Assembly (NCBI GenBank): GCA_963580455.1
Contig: OY756966.1
Span: 11,242,501 to 11,306,500, forward strand
From: Euonymus europaeus
Taxonomy: Eukaryota; Streptophyta; Magnoliopsida; Celastrales; Celastraceae
Direction of reading: 5' to 3'
Length of the DNA: 64,000 bases
Translations under genes and position numbers: made by a program
Shown: one piece after another, positions 11,792 through 22,152 of the stretch
Layout: each line of letters opens with the position of its first letter
Numbering within the stretch: position 1 is the first letter of the stretch
Notes under the pieces: generated by a model
The model's database searches: none
What the model was told of the DNA's origin: nothing
Seen by the model: the letters and a program-made list of their open reading frames with translations, nothing else

Positions 11792-14151
11792 GCTCAACTC
11801 TACCAATGGAGGAGAATTTAGCGGCTTTATCCATTTGAGATAGAAAGTTGGTGTTTTGGCATCGAAATAATCTAGGGAGCTTTATACTCGTAAAATTTGA
11901 CATAAAAGAACAATAGAAAAGTGTACACCGACAAACTTTGATGGTCCAAAATTGCTCAACTCTCTCGATGGAGGTGTTTTTAACAGTTTGGTCCAATTTA
12001 GAACAAAATTTGTTTTCTTTTCAACGAAACAATCTACGAAGCGAATACTAGTAAATCTAGACATAAAGCGACAATAAAGGGTGCATACCTATCAACTTTG
12101 ACGATATGGAATTACTCAACACTATCCATGGAGGCGATTTTAACGGTTTTGTCCATTTAGGAGCATGAGTTGGTCTTTCGGCAACGAAACGATCAACGGA
12201 GCCCATAGTCGTAAAATTTGACATAAAATAACAATGCAAAGTGTACGCCGAAAAAATTTGATGGTTCGGAATTGCTCAATTCTCTCCATGGATGAACTTG
12301 TAACGGTTTTGTCCATTTGGGATCGAAAGTTGCTCTTTTTGACAAGGAAACAATACATGAAGCGCATAATACCGGTAGTGAATTTGGACATAAAGCAACA
12401 ATAAAAAGTGTACAACTATCAACTTTAACGGCTCGGATTGCTCAACTCTCTCCATCGGGGTGCTTTCTTACGATTTTGTCCATTTGGAAACAAAAAAATC
12501 TACAAAGTCCATACTCGTAAAATTTGACATTAAAGAACAATAAAAGGGGCACACCGACAACCTTTGATAATTCGAAGTTGATCAACTCTCTCGACAGAGG
12601 TGCCTTTAACGGTTTCGTCCAATTAAGAAGGAAAGTTGTTCTTTTAGCAGCAGAATAATCTACGAAGCGAACGCTAGTAAAATTGGACATAAAGCAACAA
12701 TAAAAAGTGCACACCTATCAAGTTTGATGATGGTTCGGAATTGCTCAAGTCTCTCCATGTTAAGGGTTTTGTCCATTTCAGACAGAATGTTTGTCTTTCG
12801 GCATCGAAACAATCTACGAAGCCTATATTCCTGAGATTGGACATCAAATCACAATGAAAAGTGTACGCCGACCAACTTTGAGGGTTCGGAATAGCTCAAC
12901 TCTCTCCATGGACGAACTATTCACGGTTTTGCCCATTCGGGAACGAAAGTTGGTCTTTTGGCAACGAAACAATCAATGGAGCCTATACTCGTAAAATTTG
13001 ACATAAAATAACAATGAAAAATGTACACCGACCGACTTTAATGTTTCGGAATCGCTCAACTCTCTCCATGGAGGGGCTTTTAACGGTTTTCTTCTCCATT
13101 TGAGATCGAAAGTTGGTCTTTTTCGGCAAAGAAATGATAAATGAAGCGCATGCTAGTAAATTTGGACATAAAGCAACAATAAAAAAGTGTACACCCATCA
13201 GCTTTAAGGGCTCGGATTGCACAACTCTGTCCATGGAGGAGCTTTTAAAGGTGTTGTCCATTTGAGATCGACAGTTGGTCTTTTTGACAACGAAACAATC
13301 TAAGAAGGGTAAATTTACACATAAAGCAACAATAAAAAGCGTACACATATCAACCTTGATGTTTCCGAAATGCTCCACTCTCTCTATGGAGAAGTTTTGT
13401 ACAGTTTTGTCCATTTGACATAGAATGTTGGTCTTTTGGCATCGAAATAATCTATGAGGCCTATAGTCATAAAATTTGATATAAAATAACAATAAAAACT
13501 GAAAACCTATCAACTTCGATGCTTCGGAATTGCTCAAATCTCTTCATGGAGGAGCTCTTAAAAGTTTTTTCCATTTGAGATAGAAAGTTGTTGTTTTCGC
13601 ATCGAAATAATCTAGCGAGCTTATACTCGTAAAATTTGACATAAAAGAACAATAAAAAGTGTACAGTGATCCACTTTGATGGTCCAAAATTGTTCAACTC
13701 TCTCGATGACGATGTTTTTAACAGTTTTGTCCAGTATAAAACAAAATTCGTTCTCTTGACAACAACACAATTTAAGAAGCAATAATACTCGTAAGTTCCA
13801 CATAAAGCAACGATAAAAAGTGCGTACCTATCAAATTTGATGGTTCGGAATTGCTCAACTCTCTCCGTGGAGGAGCTTCTTTAAGGTTTTGTCCATTTGG
13901 GAACCAAAGTTGGTATTTTGGCAACAAAACAATCTACGGAGTCTATACTCGTAAAATTGGACAAAAAAGAACAATAAATGGTGTACATCGACCAACTTTG
14001 ATGGTTCGAGATTGCTCAACATTCTCGATAGAGGGGGCTTCGAACGGGCTGTTCTTTTGACGGCCAAACAAACTACGAACGAACGCTAGTAAGCTTGGAC
14101 ATAAAGCAACAATAAAAGGTTCACACCTATCAACTTTGATAACTGAGAATT
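11792..14151. repeat. HOR copy H6 (complete, 2360 bp)
   Basis: Full order. It is the first copy with the variants gcaataatactc (m13) and ggctgttc (m15), which then hold through the rest of the window. Confidence 0.94.
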
Positions 14152-16513
14152 GCTCAACTCTCCCTATGGAGGAGAATTTAGCGGCTTTGTCCATTTGAGA
14201 TAGAAAGTTGGTGTTTTGGCATCGAAATAATCTAGGGAGTTTTATACTCGTAAAATTTGACATAAAAGAACAATAGAAAAGTGTACACTGACAAACTTTG
14301 ATGGTCCAAAATTGCTCAACTCTCTCGATGGAGGTGTTTTTAACAGTCTGGTCCAATTTAGAACGAAATTTGATCTCTTTTCAACGAAACAATCTACGAA
14401 GCAAATACTAGTAAATCTGGACATAAAGCGACAATAAAAAGTGCATACCTATCAACTTTGACGATCCGGAATTACTCAACACTATCCATGGAGGCGATTT
14501 TAACGGTTTTGTCCATTTAGGAGCATGAGTTGATCTTTTGGCAACGAAACAATCAACGGAGCCCATAGTCGTAAAATTTGACATAAAATAACAATGAAAT
14601 TTGTACGCCGACAAAATTTGATGGTTCGGAATTGCTCAATTCTCTCCATGGATGAGCTTGTAACGGTTTTACCCATTTTGGATCGAAAGTTACTCTTTTT
14701 GACAAGGAAACATTACATGAAGCGCATAATACCAGTAGTGAATTTGGACATAAAGCAACAATAAAAATGTACACCTATCAATTTTAATGGCTCGGATTGC
14801 TCAACTCCCTCCATGGGGGAGCTTTCTTACGATTTTGTCCATTTGGAAAGGAAACAATCTACAAAGTCCATACTCGTAAAATTTGACATTAAAGAACAAT
14901 AAAAGGGGCACACCGACAACCTTTGATGGTTCGAAGTTGATCAACTCTCTCGATAGAGGTGCCTTTAACGGTTTCGTCCAATTAAGAAGGAAAGTTGTTC
15001 TTTTAGCAGCAAAATAATCTACGATGCGAACGCTATTAAATTTGGACATAAAGCAACAATAAAAGGTGCACATCTATCAAGTTTGATGATTGTTCGGAAT
15101 TGCTCAAGTCTCTCCATGTTAAGGGTTTTGTCCATTTCAGATAGAAAGTTGGTCTTTCGGTATCGAAACAATCTACGAAGCCTATATTCCTGAGATTTGA
15201 CATCAAATCACAATGAAAAGTGTACGCCGAGCAATTTCGACGGTTCGGAATAGCTCAACTCTCTCCATTGACGAACCATTAACGGTTTTGCCCATTCGGG
15301 AACGAAAGTTGGTCTTTTGGCAACGAAAAAATCAATGGAGCCTATAGTCGTAAAATTTGACATAAAATAACAATGAAAAATGTACACCGACCGACTTTGA
15401 TGTTTCGGAATCGCTCAACTCTCTCCATGGAGGGGCTTTTAACGGTTTTCTTCTCCATTTGAGATCGAAAGTTGGTCTTTTTCGGCAAAGAAACGATAAA
15501 TGAAGCGCATGCTAGTAAATTTGGACATAAAGAGACAATAAAAAAGTGTACACCTATCAGCTTTGATGGCTCGGATTGCTCGACTCTGTCCATGACGGAG
15601 CTTTTAAAGGTGTTGTCCATTTGAGATCGACAGTTGGTCTTTTTGACAACGAAACAATCCAAGAAGCGTAAATTTACACATAAAGCAACAATAAAAAGCG
15701 TACACATATCAACTTTGATGTTTCGGAAATGCTCAACTCTCTCTATGGAGAAGCTTCTAACAGTTTTGTCCATTTGACATAGAATGTTGGTCTTTTGGCA
15801 TCGAAATAATCTATGAGGCCTATAGTCGTAAAATTTGATATAAAATAACAATAAAAACTGAAAACCTATCAACTTCGATGCTTCGGAATTGCTCAACTCT
15901 CTTCATGAAGGAGCTCCTAACGGTTTTTTCCATTTGAGATAGAAAGTTGTTGTTTTGGCATCGAAATAATCTAGCGAGCTTATACTCGTAAAATATGACA
16001 TAAAAGAACAATAAAAAGTGTACACCGATCCACTTTGATGGTTCAAAATTGCTCAACTCTCTTGATGACGGTGTTTTTTTACAGTTTTGTCCAATTTAGA
16101 ACGAAATTCGTTCTCTTGACAACGACGCAATCTAAGAAGCAATAATACTCGTAAGTTCCATATAAAGCAACGATAAAATGTGCGTACCTATCAAATTTGA
16201 TGGTTCGGAATTGCTCAACTCTCTCCGTGGAGGAGCTTCTTTAAGGTTTTGTCCATTTGGGAACCAAAGTTGGTATTTTGGCAACAAAACAATCTACGGA
16301 GTCTATACTCGTAAAATTGGACAAAAAAGAACAATAAATGGTGTACACCGACCAACTTTGATGGTTCGAGATTGCTCAACATTCTCGATAGAGGGGGCTT
16401 CGAACGGGCTTTTTCTTTTGACAGCCAAACAAACTACGAAGCGAACGCTAGTAAGCTTGGACATAAAGCAACAATAAAAGGTTCACACCTATCAACTTTG
16501 ATAACTGAGAATT
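14152..16513. repeat. HOR copy H7 (complete, 2362 bp)
   Basis: Full m1-m15 order. It shares with H6 the m14 variant gaaccaaagttggtatt and the spacer variant gacaaaaaagaacaat. Confidence 0.94.
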
Positions 16514-17786
16514 GCTCAACTCTCCCTATGGAGGAGAATTTAGCGGCTTTGTCCATTTGAGATAGAAAGTTGGTGTTTTGGCATCGAAATAATCTAGGGA
16601 GTTTTATACTCGTAAAATTTGACATAAAAGAACAGTAGAAAAGTGTACACCGACAAACTTTGATGGTCCAAAATTGCTCAATTCTCTCGATGGAGGTGTT
16701 TTTAACAGTCTGGTCCAATTTAGAACGAAATTTGATCTCTTTTCAACGAAACAATCTACGAAGCGAATACTAGTAAATCTGGACATAAAGCGACAATAAA
16801 AAGTGCATACCTATCAACTTTGACGATTCGGAATTACTCAACACTATCCATGGAGGCGATTTTAACGGTTTTGTCCATTTAGGAGCATGAGTTGGTCTTT
16901 TGGCAACGAAACAATCAACGGAGCTCATAGTCGTAAAATTTGACATAAAATAACAATGAAAACTGTACGCCGAAAAAATTTGATGGTTCGGAATTGCTCA
17001 ATTCTCTCCATGGATGAGCTTGTAACGGTTCTGTCCATTTGGGATCGAAAGTTGCTCTTTTTGACAAGGAAACAATACATGAAGCGCATAATACCAGTAG
17101 TGAATTTGGACATAAAGCAACAATAAAAAGTGTACAGCTATCAACTTTAATGGCTCGGATTGCTCAACTCTCTCCATGGGGGAGCTTTCTTACGATTTTG
17201 TCCATTTGGAAACGAAACAATTTACAAAGTCCATAGTCGTAAAATTTGACGTTAAGGAACAATGAAAGGGGCACACCGACAACCTTTGATGGTTCGAAGT
17301 TGATCAACTCTCTCGACAGAGGTGCCTTTAACGGTTTCGTCCAATTAAGAAGGAAAGTTGTTCTTTTACCGGCAAAATAATCTACGAATCGAACGCTAGT
17401 AAATTTGGAAATATAGCAACAATAAAAAGTGCACACCTATCAAGTTTGATGATGGTTCGAAATTGCTCAAGTCTCTCCATGTTAAGGGTTTTGTCCATTT
17501 GAGATAGAAAGTTGGTCTTTCGGCATCGAAACAATCTACGAAGCCTATATTCCTAAGATTTGACATCAAATCGCAATGAAAAGTGTACGCCGACCAACTT
17601 CGACGGTTCGGAATAGCTCAACTCTCTCCATGGACGAACTATTAACGGTTTTGCCCATTCGGGAACGAAAGTTGGTCTTTTGCCAACGAAACAATCAATG
17701 GAGCCTATAGTCGTAAAATTTGACATAAAATAACAACGAAAAATGTACACCGACCGACTTTGATGTTTCGGAATCGCTCAACTCTC
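16514..17786. repeat. HOR copy H8, left part (m1 to start of m9)
   Basis: Monomers m1-m8 are present and m9 is cut 10 bp after its anchor at 17776. The retroelement begins at the next base. The matching right part starts at 21811 in m14, so about 750 bp (rest of m9, m10-m13) is missing. Confidence 0.94.
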
Positions 17787-18711
17787 CCCGATAAGTAGTA
17801 TGTCATCCACACACAATACCAGGAAGACTTTTGTGCTCCCACTAACCCTTTGATAGACACAAGGTTCATCCTCATTTTGATTGAAACCAAACTCTTTGAT
17901 TGTTTCATCAAAACGTAGATTCCAGCTTCGAGAAGCTTGCTTTAATCCATAAATCGATCGTTGCAACTTACAAACTTTACCAGCATTCTCTGGAGTGACA
18001 AAACCCTCAGGCTGTGTCATGTACACATCCTCGAGGAGATTCCCATTAAGGAATGCAGTCTTGACATCCATTTGCCAGATTTCATAATCATAGAATGCTC
18101 CAATAGCAAGCAAGATTCTGATATATTTAATCATGGCAACTGGAGAAAAAGTCTCATCATAGTCTATACCATGAATTTGCTTGAAACCCTTTGCAACCAA
18201 TCGCCCCTTAAAGGTATGTACCTCCCCATCCATGTTAGTTTTCTTTTTGAAAACCCACTTGCACCCAATGGGTTTTACCCCTTCAGGTGGGTCATCCAAG
18301 GTCCATACCTTGTTGACATACATGGATTCCATCTCAGATCTCATGGCCTCTAGCCATTTCTCAGACTCTGGACCCGTAATAGCCTCTTGGTAGGTTGTTG
18401 GCTCATTTTGATCTATGATCAATACATCGCCATGTTGAGACACCAGAAATCCATATCTCTTAGGCTCATGACATTGCCTACCAGACTTACGTGGGCCTTG
18501 TGTTACTTGAGCAGATTCTTGTTCCACAACAACTTGTGGTGCCTGCTCATGTTTCGTCATAGGTTCAGCGTTCTCTTGTGTGTCTCGAACTTCTTCGAGT
18601 TCTATTTTACTCCCACTGGTTCCTCTAGAGATGAATTCTCTTTCTAGAAAAATACCAGTCCGTGCAACAAACACTTTGCTCTCGGTAGGATTATAGAAAT
18701 AGTACCCCTTG
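17787..18711 (-). pseudogene. Ty1/copia reverse transcriptase fragment (pol, 3' part)
   Basis: An open minus-strand frame encodes the region between integrase and RT and most of the RT palm. Numbering from the in-frame Met at 18752 (upstream of the deletion junction, so not a true start), GYYFYN is at residues 16-21, IGCKWVFKKK near 162-171, and the first catalytic Asp in WQMDVKTAFLNG is Asp229 (codon 18066-18068). SIYGLKQASRSW is at 266-277 and the catalytic pair in LCVDDILLIG is Asp316-Asp317 (17802-17810 spans VDD). Two residues later the frame runs into satellite, so the rest of RT and all of RNase H are lost. Upstream it is out of frame with the gag-integrase part because of a deletion at about 18710-18714. 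The catalytic residues that remain look intact, but no functional enzyme can be made. Confidence 0.93.
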
Positions 18712-20691
18712 GAAGAAAGACATACTAGGACGTTTCCCAGTCCATAATTCATATGTTGTCTTTTGAACCAATTTTGAAGGAACGCGATTGAGAGTAAAAA
18801 CGGCTGTCTCTAAAGCATGTCCCTAAAAGGAAATTGGAAGATCTGTATGACTCATCATTGATCGTACCATGTCTAACAGGGTGCGATTTCTCCTCTCGGA
18901 AACACCATTCCATTGTGGTGTTCCAGGAGGAGTGAGTTGTGATACTATACCACACTCTTTCAGATGATCATTAAACTCATGGCTTAGGTATTCTCCACCT
19001 CGATATGATCGAAGTGCTTTGATACTTTTGCCAAGTTGGTTTTGTACTACATTCATGAAATCCTTGAACTTTTGAAAAGATTCTGACTTGTGTTTCATAA
19101 GGTACACATAGCCATATCTACTGAAATCATCAGTAAATGTAATGAAGTAATAAAACCCACCTCTGGCTAATGAGTTAATAGGCCCACATACATCACTATG
19201 TATAAGACCCAACAAATCATTAGCCCTCTCACTATGCCTAGTGAAAGGGGCTTTAGTCATCTTGCCTAATAAACAAGATTTGCATACCTCATATGATTCA
19301 AAATCAAATGAGTCCAAGAATCCATCTTTATGAAGTTTGGATATACGTTTCTCATTTATATGGCCCAAGCGACAATGCCAGAGATAAGTGGGGTTCGAAT
19401 CATTCGATTTGAACCTCTTAGTATTAATGTTATAGACAGATGTTTCGCGATCTAGAATATAGACTCCATTAAACAATTGTGCACTACCATAAAATATTTC
19501 ATTCAAATAAAATGAACAACATTTGTCCTTTATTAAAAATGAAAAACCCTTCTTGTCCAAACAAGAAATAGAAATAAGATTCCTACTAATAGCAGGCACA
19601 AAGTAACAGTTCTCTAATTCCAATACTAGCCCTGAAGGCAAAGTTAAATAATAAGTTCCTACAGATAGGGCAGCAACTCTTGGTCCATTGCCTACTCGTA
19701 GGTCCACCTCGCTTTTAGTCAAAGTTCTACTCCTTTTGAGTTCCTGCACATCATTACATATGTGAGAACCACAACCGGAATCTAGTACCCAAGTAGAAGA
19801 AGCAGATAAATTGACTTCTATAACAAAAATACCTGAAGTGGAAGTCATACTCCCTTTCTTCTTTTTGAGCTCTTCCAGGTAAACTTGGCAATTCCTCTTC
19901 CAGTGTCCAGCGACACCACAGTGGAAACATGTCCCTTCCTTAGCAACTCCACCTTTAGGTTTCAGTGCTTTAGACTTGGGTTTGGGCTGATTGTTGGATC
20001 CATTATCCATTTTCTTCTTATAGTTGCCCTTACCCTTGCCCTTGCCTTTGCCCTTTTGAACCATCATTATGGAACTAGACCCTTTTGGCATGTTCTGTTC
20101 AGCAGTTCTTAACATAGCTAACAGTTCTGGCGGTGATTTGTCAATTTCGTTCATGTTGTAGTTCACGACAAATTGACCATAGCTCGGAGGCAACGATTGC
20201 AGAACTAAATCAATGGCCAACTCTTGGCCCATAGGAAATCCCAACCTCTCAAGACTTTCAACATACCCAATCATTTTGAGTACGTGAGGTTCAACAGGAC
20301 TTCCTTCCGCTAATTTGCACTGAAATAATGTTTTAGAAACATCATACCTTTCTTGCCGAGCCTGACCTTGATAAAGTTTCTTAAGGTGCCCGATCATATC
20401 GTAGGCATCCATGTTCTCATGTTGCTTCTGAAGCTCAGAGTTCATGGTAGCTAGCATGATGCATCCAACATCCAAGGCGTCATCTTGATGCTTCTTGTAA
20501 GCATCCTTTTCAGCCCTTGGAGCATTAGCAGCTGGTTGCTCAGGAATAGCTTGCTCTAGGACATACTGCTTTCGCTCATGTTTGAGGACAATCCTCAAAT
20601 TTTGATACCAGTATAGGAAATTTGTCCCAGTCAGCTTGTCCTTCTCAAAGACAGATCATAGTGTTAGGTTGTTTGAAGTGTTTGATGCCAT
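18712..20691 (-). pseudogene. Ty1/copia gag-protease-integrase, broken by two stops
   Basis: The likely original start is the ATG at 20689-20691, which gives MASNTSNNLTL and is in frame with what follows. Codon 12 is TGA (20656-20658) where related gags usually have Trp. Numbering from the Met at 20598, the gag domain covers about 1-180, a Lys/Gly-rich stretch 182-191, and the CCHC zinc knuckle (C224, C227, H232, C237) is at 19888-19929. The protease DSG is at 273-275 (19774-19782), the pre-integrase LWHCRLGH at 406-413, and the integrase core at about 465-591. The integrase triad has Asp469 and Glu568, but the middle Asp is Tyr532 (codon TAT, 19003-19005), in RSYRGGE instead of the usual RSD.GGE. 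The frame ends at a TAG (18823-18825), again where Trp is expected, continues readable to about 18712, then meets a frameshifting deletion. Plainly a dead copy. Confidence 0.93.
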
Positions 20692-21668
20692 GGAAATCTA
20701 CAATAGAAATATGCAAAGTAAATTTCATGCTATTCACATTTAATAAGGTTTTTAAATAAATGTAACTCCCACTATTTTTCTTCAATTAATAGCCCTCACT
20801 ATTAATTTGGAAAGTCACAACTTTCTAGTGAGCCAAGATCCACAATTCAGTTTGTCTTAAGTTGGCTTTGGCCAATCACCCAAGATGTAGCTTATTTAGG
20901 TAGGTAACATTTTACCAATTGCATCACATACAACTCTTGGATAGTTGGGTGAACAACACTTGTTCTAATTCATCTTATGAATTAATGCCCAACTCTATGC
21001 CTCAAGGTCTCAATCCTATTGAGATGTCCTAGTTAAGTCAGACCCAATGTTATTGACAATACGGATATCACTATTATCCTTTCGCATCTCACCAAGATAG
21101 ACAAGGTACTTTGCTTTGGCAAACCTACCTTATGTCGATCATGGCCTTGACGAGTGTCCTTCATTGGAAAGCATCATGTATTTGACTTAATATTTTCTTG
21201 AGGGTTTTTAGTCATTAATAAATGATCTCACCATATTAAACATGTTTTATACATCTAATCTAATGCATCTCATACATAGAAATTAAAGTGCATAAATTAA
21301 ACATGACATTGCTATGGCCTCTACTACATCGATCCTCCCAAGCCAATGAAAGGATCGACAGGTCAACCTAGGTAAAGCATCTTCTCCAAGCGCCTTCCTT
21401 GATGATATTTGTTTAGTCTCCATCTCCTCTTTCTTCCATTGAAATCTCTTCATACATTTCAAATCTATACTAACTAATTACAAATTCTAAGCTATGTAAC
21501 CGTTACATAACGATAGAGAAACCTCGAGTTACATTCGAGGGGAGTAAGATGAGAAGAGAATGTACAATCAGAGATTTAAGAGAAAGGCACGACACGCAGG
21601 CCGTATTTAAAATTTACAAACATAACAAATACCTGTCCAATCACATTGGTCTTTAAGGCCATAGCTAT

Positions 21669-21690
21669 GCACCATGCATCATATATCACA
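21669..21690. repeat. 22-bp direct repeat, copy 1
   Basis: The segment beginning gcaccatgcatcatatatca is repeated exactly at 21786-21807, 117 bp further on. It lies in the outer part of the copia leader. Confidence 0.85.
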
Positions 21691-21785
21691 TAACATATGC
21701 ATATTTAATAATAATCAAATTTATATAGTGATTTAAAATTAAGTCTTGATATCAAGCTTCGATTTATCACCCTTACGCTGAGTTT

Positions 21786-21807
21786 GCACCATGCATCATA
21801 TATCACA
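21786..21807. repeat. 22-bp direct repeat, copy 2
   Basis: This is the second exact copy of the 22-bp segment. It ends a few bases before the satellite resumes at about 21811, so the repeat sits right at the rearranged junction. Confidence 0.85.
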
Positions 21808-21810
21808 CAC

Positions 21811-22152
21811 ATAAAAAGTGCGTACCTAACAAATTTGATGGTTCCGAATTGCTCAACTCTCTCTCCGTGGAGGAGCTTCTTTAAGGTTTTGTCCATTTGG
21901 GAACAAAAGTTGGTATTTTGGCAACGAAACAATCTACGGAGTCTATACTCGTAAAAATGGACATGAAAGAACAATAAATGGTGTACACCGACCAACTTTG
22001 ATGGCTCGAGATTGCTCAACATTCTCGATAGAGGGTGCTTCAAACGGGCTGTTCTTTTGACAGCCAAAAAAACTACGAAGCGAACGCTAGTAAGCTTGGA
22101 CATAAAGCAACAATAAAAGGTGTGAACCTATCAACTTTGATAACTGAGAATT
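21811..22152. repeat. HOR copy H8, right part (m14-m15)
   Basis: The satellite re-enters about 40 bp before the m14 anchor at 21851. The m15 anchor is at 22014 and the next m1 at 22153. The m14 anchor carries an extra CT (ctctctctccg). Confidence 0.94.

Larger units (their letters stand above)
1..17786. repeat. Satellite array, segment 1 (HOR copies H1-H8)
   Basis: Uninterrupted tandem satellite with no gene. Monomers of ~160 bp each carry the anchor gctcaactctctccatgg or a variant, then a tttgtccattt box, then an AT-rich spacer such as gtaaaatttgacataaaa. Fifteen monomer types recur in fixed order every ~2360 bp. The segment begins in the tail of an m15 monomer (1-73) and ends 10 bp into an m9 monomer, where retroelement sequence starts. 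I do not recognise the family by name. A centromeric or pericentromeric role is inferred only from the nucleosome-sized monomer and the HOR organisation. Confidence 0.97.
17787..21810 (-). mobile_element. Ty1/copia LTR retrotransposon remnant (3'-truncated)
   Basis: This is a minus-strand Ty1/copia element. Domain order is gag, CCHC zinc knuckle, protease, integrase, reverse transcriptase; integrase before RT is the copia order. The coding part occupies 17787-20691 and a non-coding leader lies at 20692-21810. Everything downstream of the RT VDD motif is absent: the end of RT, RNase H and the 3' LTR. I see no tRNA-Met-like primer site (TGGTATCAGAGC on the minus strand) in the leader, so a complete 5' LTR is also unsupported. 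The flanks do not share a target-site duplication, and about 750 bp of HOR is missing across the site. This looks like a truncated copy left by deletion or rearrangement rather than a clean insertion. The element is inactive. Confidence 0.96.
20692..21810 (-). other. Non-coding leader / possible 5' LTR portion of the copia element
   Basis: About 1.1 kb of AT-rich, non-satellite sequence lies upstream of gag on the minus strand and contains no open frame of note. Its outer end abuts the satellite. A 22-bp direct repeat starts at 21669 and again at 21786. I cannot delimit an LTR because only one end of the element survives, so there is no second LTR to compare. It is assigned to the copia element by adjacency. 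Confidence 0.6.

Noticed and set aside
17961..18647. Plus-strand open frames opposite the copia pol region
   Set aside because: They are antisense shadows of a clear minus-strand reverse transcriptase frame.
19885..20112. Plus-strand 75-residue frame with a hydrophobic stretch
   Set aside because: It is the antisense of the Lys/Gly-rich gag linker and zinc knuckle on the minus strand.
20615..20630. A primer-binding-site candidate (TGGTATCA on the minus strand) for the copia element
   Set aside because: It lies inside the gag coding frame (encoding the WYQ of the N-terminal gag), so it is not a primer site.
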